This document shows, one piece after another, positions 5,560 through 8,501 of a stretch of DNA of 8,501 bases. The notes under the pieces are model-generated. The model saw only the letters and a program-made list of their open reading frames with translations. It was not told the origin of the DNA and searched no databases. Origin of the DNA: Aurantimonadaceae bacterium (GTDB lineage Bacteria; Pseudomonadota; Alphaproteobacteria; Rhizobiales; Rhizobiaceae). Position numbers and translations under genes: made by a program. Each line of letters begins with the position of its first letter. Position 1 is the stretch's first letter. Location of the stretch: positions 1 to 8,501 of the forward strand of contig QIIJ01000296.1 of NCBI GenBank assembly GCA_003232595.1. The letters are read 5' to 3'.

Positions 5560-7017
5560 TCAGTTGTTGATTGCCAGACAGGCGAATTTGCGTTTCACCA
5601 GGTACTTGCACGCCTTTCGGGCTGAATTCTTGGATGAAAAACCTGCAAATCTTGCTCGGATTAAAGTAGTATTCCCCTTGGTAACCGGCTCAAGGTAGTT
5701 GGGTTTTGAGGCAAGGGTTTTCCCGGCTCTGGAGCGTGCTTTGGCCAGTAGTTTTTTCGCCAACTGGCGATCAGCCGTTGCACCGATCTGAATCTGCCAG
5801 CCTTTGGGCGCCTTGATCATCGCTATCCTTTGTGGTTCGACCTTCGCAGCATTTTTAACAAGGCCGATGGAAACCGGACTTGGTGAAGGCAGCGGAATTG
5901 ATGAGGCTGCAAGTTTCAGCAGTTTCTGGCGAATGTCATCCGTGCCAACTGCATAGGCCGAGGTTGTGCTTGCTTCATATGCGACTTGAACCCGGTTGTG
6001 GTTGGAATTTCTGTTGCCAATCACTGGTCTCTTCTTGGGTAAAGTAGCAGCAGCAATAATTGTCGGAGCCTGTTTGATAACAGGTTTTGTGGTTTGATTT
6101 CTGACCGTTTTGGACTTAGACGAATTTCGGCCAGGTGGCTGTGCCCGGGCAATGAGTATCCGGGCCCGCCCGCGTGTTGCTCTTGGAAGATACCTGCCAA
6201 TAAGCTTGCTCATCTGCGCATTTCGGGAGCGCCCCGATTTACCACCAAGAACGACCGCCACAATTCGCCGTTTTCCAACATTGACCGAAGAAACCAGATT
6301 AAATCCTGATGCGCGGGTGTAGCCGGTCTTGATACCGTCAACACCTTTGACCTTTCCAAGCAGGCGATTGTTATTTCTATAGCGTTTGCGCCCATAGGCA
6401 AAACTACGGGTTTTAAAATATCGGAATTCCCGCGGGAAATGTTCTTTCAATGCAAGGCCCAGCTTTGCCATGTCGCGGGCTGTAGTTACCTGGTTGCGAT
6501 TGGGCAATCCATTTGCATTCTTGAAGACTGTGCGCCTCATCCCCAATTGCCGTGCTTTTCGGGTCATGCGTTTGGCAAACGCTTTTTCGCTGCCGGCAAG
6601 TTTTTCGCCCAATGCTGTTGCGACATCATTGGCAGATTTGGTGACAAGTGAAAAAATACCCTGCCGTACAGTGAATGAACGCCCGGCTTTTATGCCGAGT
6701 TTGGATGGTGGTTGAGAGGCCGCAAAACGGCTCATAACAACCCGGGAATTCAGGTTGATTTTGCCGCGTTTTAAGTCTTCAAACACAAGATAGAGTGTCA
6801 TCATTTTGGTCAGGGAGGCGGGATAGCGGCGCGCATCGGCGTTTTTAGCGTAAAGAACCTTACCTGTCTTCGCGTCAATTACTATTCCGGCATATTTCGG
6901 TTTTGCAGCCACTATCTGGCTGCCAAACGCGATGCTCAGAAACAAAGTGGCTGCCAACCGGATTACAAAAGCTGGAGTCGCTGCAGCCTTGCGGCTGGTT
7001 CTAAAAAAGGTACGCAA
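5560..7017 (-). CDS. D-alanyl-D-alanine carboxypeptidase (PBP5-like, S11) with C-terminal SPOR domain
   Basis: The 485-residue precursor has an N-terminal signal peptide (hydrophobic core about 17-32, likely cleavage after VAA at 38). The penicillin-binding catalytic motifs are SLTK (Ser68-Lys71), SAN (128-130) and KTG (230-232, in GIKTGYTRASGFN). It would trim terminal D-Ala from peptidoglycan pentapeptides in the periplasm. A basic, Ser/Pro-rich linker (about 281-400) leads to a SPOR domain (about 405-485, from GWQIQIGA to KFACLAI), a fold that binds denuded septal glycan. No C-terminal amphipathic membrane anchor of the PBP5 type is seen. The start is TTG: it has AGGA (7025-7028 on the complement) 7 nt upstream, and no ATG or GTG exists between it and the in-frame upstream stop. 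It converges with the J-protein gene (47-bp gap, no clear terminator) and diverges from clpS. Confidence 0.92.
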   Translation of the reverse strand: MRTFFRTSRKAAATPAFVIRLAATLFLSIAFGSQIVAAKPKYAGIVIDAKTGKVLYAKNADARRYPASLTKMMTLYLVFEDLKRGKINLNSRVVMSRFAASQPPSKLGIKAGRSFTVRQGIFSLVTKSANDVATALGEKLAGSEKAFAKRMTRKARQLGMRRTVFKNANGLPNRNQVTTARDMAKLGLALKEHFPREFRYFKTRSFAYGRKRYRNNNRLLGKVKGVDGIKTGYTRASGFNLVSSVNVGKRRIVAVVLGGKSGRSRNAQMSKLIGRYLPRATRGRARILIARAQPPGRNSSKSKTVRNQTTKPVIKQAPTIIAAATLPKKRPVIGNRNSNHNRVQVAYEASTTSAYAVGTDDIRQKLLKLAASSIPLPSPSPVSIGLVKNAAKVEPQRIAMIKAPKGWQIQIGATADRQLAKKLLAKARSRAGKTLASKPNYLEPVTKGNTTLIRARFAGFSSKNSARKACKYLVKRKFACLAINN

Positions 7018-7035
7018 AACAATATCCTGTTTCAG

Positions 7036-7052
7036 ACCGGCAATTTGCCGGT
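7036..7052 (-). promoter_or_regulatory. Perfect 8-bp inverted repeat in the carboxypeptidase leader
   Basis: ACCGGCAA and TTGCCGGT are exact complements around one central base. In the minus-strand mRNA the hairpin would end about 7 nt before the AGGA ribosome binding site and about 18 nt before the TTG start. It could control translation or serve as an operator; it is GC-rich against an AT-rich surround. Confidence 0.4.
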
Positions 7053-7081
7053 AATTGTTAACTCATTCAGGGACTGCATTA

Positions 7082-7101
7082 TCAGGATTTCATTGTCCTG
7101 A
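7082..7101. repeat. Inverted repeat TCAGGA-N8-TCCTGA
   Basis: A 6-bp stem with an 8-nt loop lies 30 bp upstream of the preceding hairpin on the carboxypeptidase side. It could be an operator with 14-bp centre-to-centre half-sites or a second leader stem. No matching regulator is recognised. Confidence 0.3.
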
Positions 7102-7191
7102 CCTGTTCCCAATAGAAACAAGGTAAATCAACGTTGTTACCAAAATTCTAATACAGCAATAATTTTAAAAGAAAATTTTTCGGACCCTTTA

Positions 7192-7222
7192 TTGATTCAA
7201 ATGAAAAAAAAAGGGATATAAC
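7192..7222 (+). promoter_or_regulatory. Candidate clpS promoter
   Basis: TTGATT (7192-7197) and TATAAC (7217-7222) resemble -35 and -10 elements, but the 19-nt spacer is long. A GANTC site (GATTC, 7194-7198) overlaps the -35. The run of A in the spacer would bend the DNA. The leader to the preferred clpS start would be about 130 nt. Confidence 0.35.
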
Positions 7223-7348
7223 ACCAATTGCAGGCTTAATGCCGGAAAAACGGATATACAGATCAATCAAATGAATTGTATCCAATTTTCAAAAGGGGCT
7301 TAAATTGCCTCTGACGATAACTATATGTTGGATCGAAAGGCTGTAATT

Positions 7349-7353
7349 GGAGG
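7349..7353 (+). promoter_or_regulatory. Strong ribosome binding site deciding the clpS start
   Basis: GGAGG at 7349-7353 lies 7 nt before an in-frame TTG at 7361. No other in-frame start has a comparable site: ATG 7325 has none, and ATG 7394 has only GGAG about 14 nt away. Confidence 0.55.
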
Positions 7354-7360
7354 CCATTCG

Positions 7361-7750
7361 TTGACAACAAACAAGCGGAGTAATGGCATCCAAATGATTT
7401 GGACGTTGCAAACAGTGCAGAATGGCGATGATCGCCGTGACGATGAAAATGGCGGGGCTGGAACCGGTGTCGTCACACGGGTCAAGCCAAAGGTAAAAAA
7501 ACCCAGTCTTTACCGGGTTTTGCTGCTGAATGATGATTTTACTCCGATGGAATTTGTTGTTCATGTGCTGGAAGCGTTCTTTTTGAAGACCCCGGAACAG
7601 GCAACCCGGATTATGTTGCATGTTCACAATAGTGGTGTTGGGCAATGTGGTGTCTTTACATATGAGGTCGCTGAGACCAAAGTGACACAAGTGATGGATT
7701 TTGCCAGGCAAAATCAGCATCCCCTGCAATGTGTTATGGAAAAAGACTAG
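7361..7750 (+). CDS. clpS: ATP-dependent Clp protease adaptor ClpS
   Basis: From TTG 7361 the protein has 129 residues. The folded core runs from KKPSLYRVLLLNDDFTPMEFVVHVLEAFF to the end, with the N-degron pocket residues Asn57, Asp58/Asp59 and His89 (in RIMLHVH), and the helix/strand segment GVFTYEVAETKV that contacts the ClpA N-domain. The poorly conserved N-terminal tail (about 1-45) is the part threaded into ClpA. ClpS binds proteins with bulky hydrophobic N-terminal residues and hands them to ClpAP. The close match to rhizobial ClpS1 ends in HPLQCVMEKD. Start choice is uncertain: TTG 7361 has the best ribosome binding site, ATG 7394 gives the usual length (118 residues) and an MI- beginning like rhizobial homologues as I remember them, and ATG 7325 gives 141. 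clpA follows after 53 bp. Confidence 0.92.
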   Translation: MTTNKRSNGIQMIWTLQTVQNGDDRRDDENGGAGTGVVTRVKPKVKKPSLYRVLLLNDDFTPMEFVVHVLEAFFLKTPEQATRIMLHVHNSGVGQCGVFTYEVAETKVTQVMDFARQNQHPLQCVMEKD

Positions 7751-7799
7751 GAGAAATTATTTTGGGGAAATTGGATCCAGGGAAAAAAGACTAAGGATA
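7738..7799 (+). repeat. Imperfect direct repeat with stop codon and ribosome binding site, clpS-clpA junction
   Basis: GGAAAAAGACTAGGAGA (7738-7754) recurs 43 bp later as GGAAAAAAGACTAAGGATA (7781-7799). Each copy contains a stop codon (TAG of clpS; TAA of a tiny ORF) running into a Shine-Dalgarno sequence. This suggests a small local duplication. Confidence 0.5.
7762..7794 (+). CDS. Possible 10-residue ORF upstream of clpA
   Basis: TTG at 7762 follows AGGAG (7749-7753) by 8 nt and opens a 10-codon frame, MGKLDPGKKD, ending in TAA at 7792-7794. Its stop overlaps the AAGGA ribosome binding site of clpA, and its final residues echo the ...EKD end of ClpS because of the direct repeat. It could be a coupling peptide that carries ribosomes from clpS to clpA. 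It could equally be non-functional debris of a duplication. TTG starts are weak, so this is tentative. Confidence 0.2.
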   Translation: MGKLDPGKKD

Positions 7800-7803
7800 A
7801 AAA

Positions 7804-8501
7804 GTGCCATCATTTTCTGAAAGCCTCGAACGTGCCCTGCACAAAGCTCTGACCTTCGCTAATGAGCGTTCGCAGGAGTATGCAACGCTTGAACACCTGC
7901 TTCTTGCGCTTGTTGATGACCGCGATGCCGCAGCCGTCATGCGTGCGTGCAATGTCAATCTCGACAAATTGCGCGACAGTCTGATCGAATATGTTGATAC
8001 AGAGCTTTCCAATCTGGTCTCCGAATATGATGAGGAATCAAAGCCCACGGCAGGGTTTCAGCGGGTAATCCAACGGGCGGTCATTCATGTGCAGTCTTCG
8101 GGTCGCGAAGAAGTATCGGGTGCAAATGTTCTGGTGGCGATATTTGCAGAGCGCGAAAGCCATGCAGCCTACTTCCTGCAGGAACAGGACATGACCCGCT
8201 ACGATGCGGTCAACTACATATCCCATGGTATTGCAAAGCGCCCGGGCTCTACTGAACCACGCCCGGTGCGGGGTATTGAAGATGATCAGGCGGCTATTGG
8301 TGAAAGTGATGAAAGTGGCAAGAAGGCATCAGCTCTGGATTCCTATTGTGTCAATCTCAATGAAAAGGCCAGAGCGGGCAGGATTGACCCGCTGATCGGA
8401 CGCGAACAGGAAGTCAATCGTACAATTCAGGTGTTATGTCGTCGCGCCAAGAATAACCCGTTATATGTGGGCGATCCCGGCGTCGGTAAAACCGCGATTG
8501 C
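7804..8501 (+). CDS. clpA: ATP-dependent Clp protease ATP-binding subunit ClpA, 5' part
   Basis: The first 232 codons are present and the gene continues past the right edge. It starts MPSFSESLERALHKALTFANERSQEYATLEHLLLALVDD, the ClpA N-domain that docks ClpS; this double Clp repeat runs to about residue 145. After an acidic linker come LDSYCVNLNEKARAGRIDPLIGRE and the first AAA+ module, whose Walker A GDPGVGKTAI lies at 223-232 (Lys229). ClpA forms hexamers that unfold substrates for ClpP. The start is GTG, with AAGGA (7793-7797) 6 nt upstream. Its place directly after clpS is the common alphaproteobacterial order. The second AAA+ module and ClpP-binding loop are outside the window, so completeness cannot be judged. 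ClpA is preferred over ClpB or ClpC because of the N-terminus and the adjacent clpS. Confidence 0.95.
   Translation, partial: MPSFSESLERALHKALTFANERSQEYATLEHLLLALVDDRDAAAVMRACNVNLDKLRDSLIEYVDTELSNLVSEYDEESKPTAGFQRVIQRAVIHVQSSGREEVSGANVLVAIFAERESHAAYFLQEQDMTRYDAVNYISHGIAKRPGSTEPRPVRGIEDDQAAIGESDESGKKASALDSYCVNLNEKARAGRIDPLIGREQEVNRTIQVLCRRAKNNPLYVGDPGVGKTAI

Larger units (their letters stand above)
7018..7360. other. Divergent intergenic region between D,D-carboxypeptidase gene and clpS
   Basis: About 340 bp, very A/T-rich from 7140 to 7225, with no gene I can support. It holds two hairpins near the carboxypeptidase start, a candidate clpS promoter, a weak stem AGGGGC/GCCTCT (7294-7299 with 7307-7312), and the clpS ribosome binding site. 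No clear promoter for the carboxypeptidase gene was found. Confidence 0.55.

Noticed and set aside
7201..7211. A-run after CCCTTTATTG as an intrinsic terminator stem (CCCTTT/AAAGGG)
   Set aside because: The loop is about 20 nt, there is no following T-tract on either strand, and no gene ends here.
7289..7729. Minus-strand 146-residue ORF over clpS
   Set aside because: It is antisense to clpS, whose family match is clear.

Overview
The window looks like a piece of an alphaproteobacterial chromosome, most likely from the Hyphomicrobiales (Rhizobiales). The basis is protein resemblance from memory: a MipZ ATPase, a DUF1489 protein, a ClpS of the rhizobial ClpS1 type, a D,D-carboxypeptidase ending in a SPOR domain, and a VWA/J-protein pair that I associate with alphaproteobacteria. 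Coding is dense. I see no insertion sequence, phage gene, tRNA, rRNA or CRISPR array. The genes look like ordinary chromosomal housekeeping genes.

Layout. Positions 1-158 (minus) hold the 5' end of a BKACE / 3-keto-5-aminohexanoate cleavage family gene. It diverges, across about 250 bp of A/T-rich DNA with inverted and direct repeats, from a biotin-dependent carboxylase alpha subunit (410-2353, best match the 3-methylcrotonyl-CoA carboxylase alpha subunit, mccA). Then come a DUF1489 gene (2444-2875), mipZ (3019-3963), a VWA-domain gene (4022-4780) and a membrane-anchored J-domain protein of the Pam18/TimB kind (4823-5512), all on the plus strand with short gaps. A D-alanyl-D-alanine carboxypeptidase with signal peptide and SPOR domain (5560-7017, minus) converges on them. 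Across a divergent regulatory region of about 340 bp lie clpS (about 7361-7750) and the start of clpA (7804 to beyond the window end).

How the genes may work together. The left part is acyl-CoA / amino-acid catabolism. The centre is linked to cell division and the envelope: MipZ places the division plane in Caulobacter, SPOR domains bind septal peptidoglycan, and the J-protein would recruit an Hsp70 (DnaK) to the inner membrane beside a metal-binding VWA protein of unknown role. The right part is the ClpS adaptor and ClpA unfoldase of the N-degron pathway. The least explained and most interesting unit is mipZ-VWA-J-protein. Smaller curiosities are a possible leaderless start at the VWA gene, a tiny ORF and repeated stop/Shine-Dalgarno cassette between clpS and clpA, and a hairpin just upstream of the ribosome binding site of the TTG-started carboxypeptidase gene.
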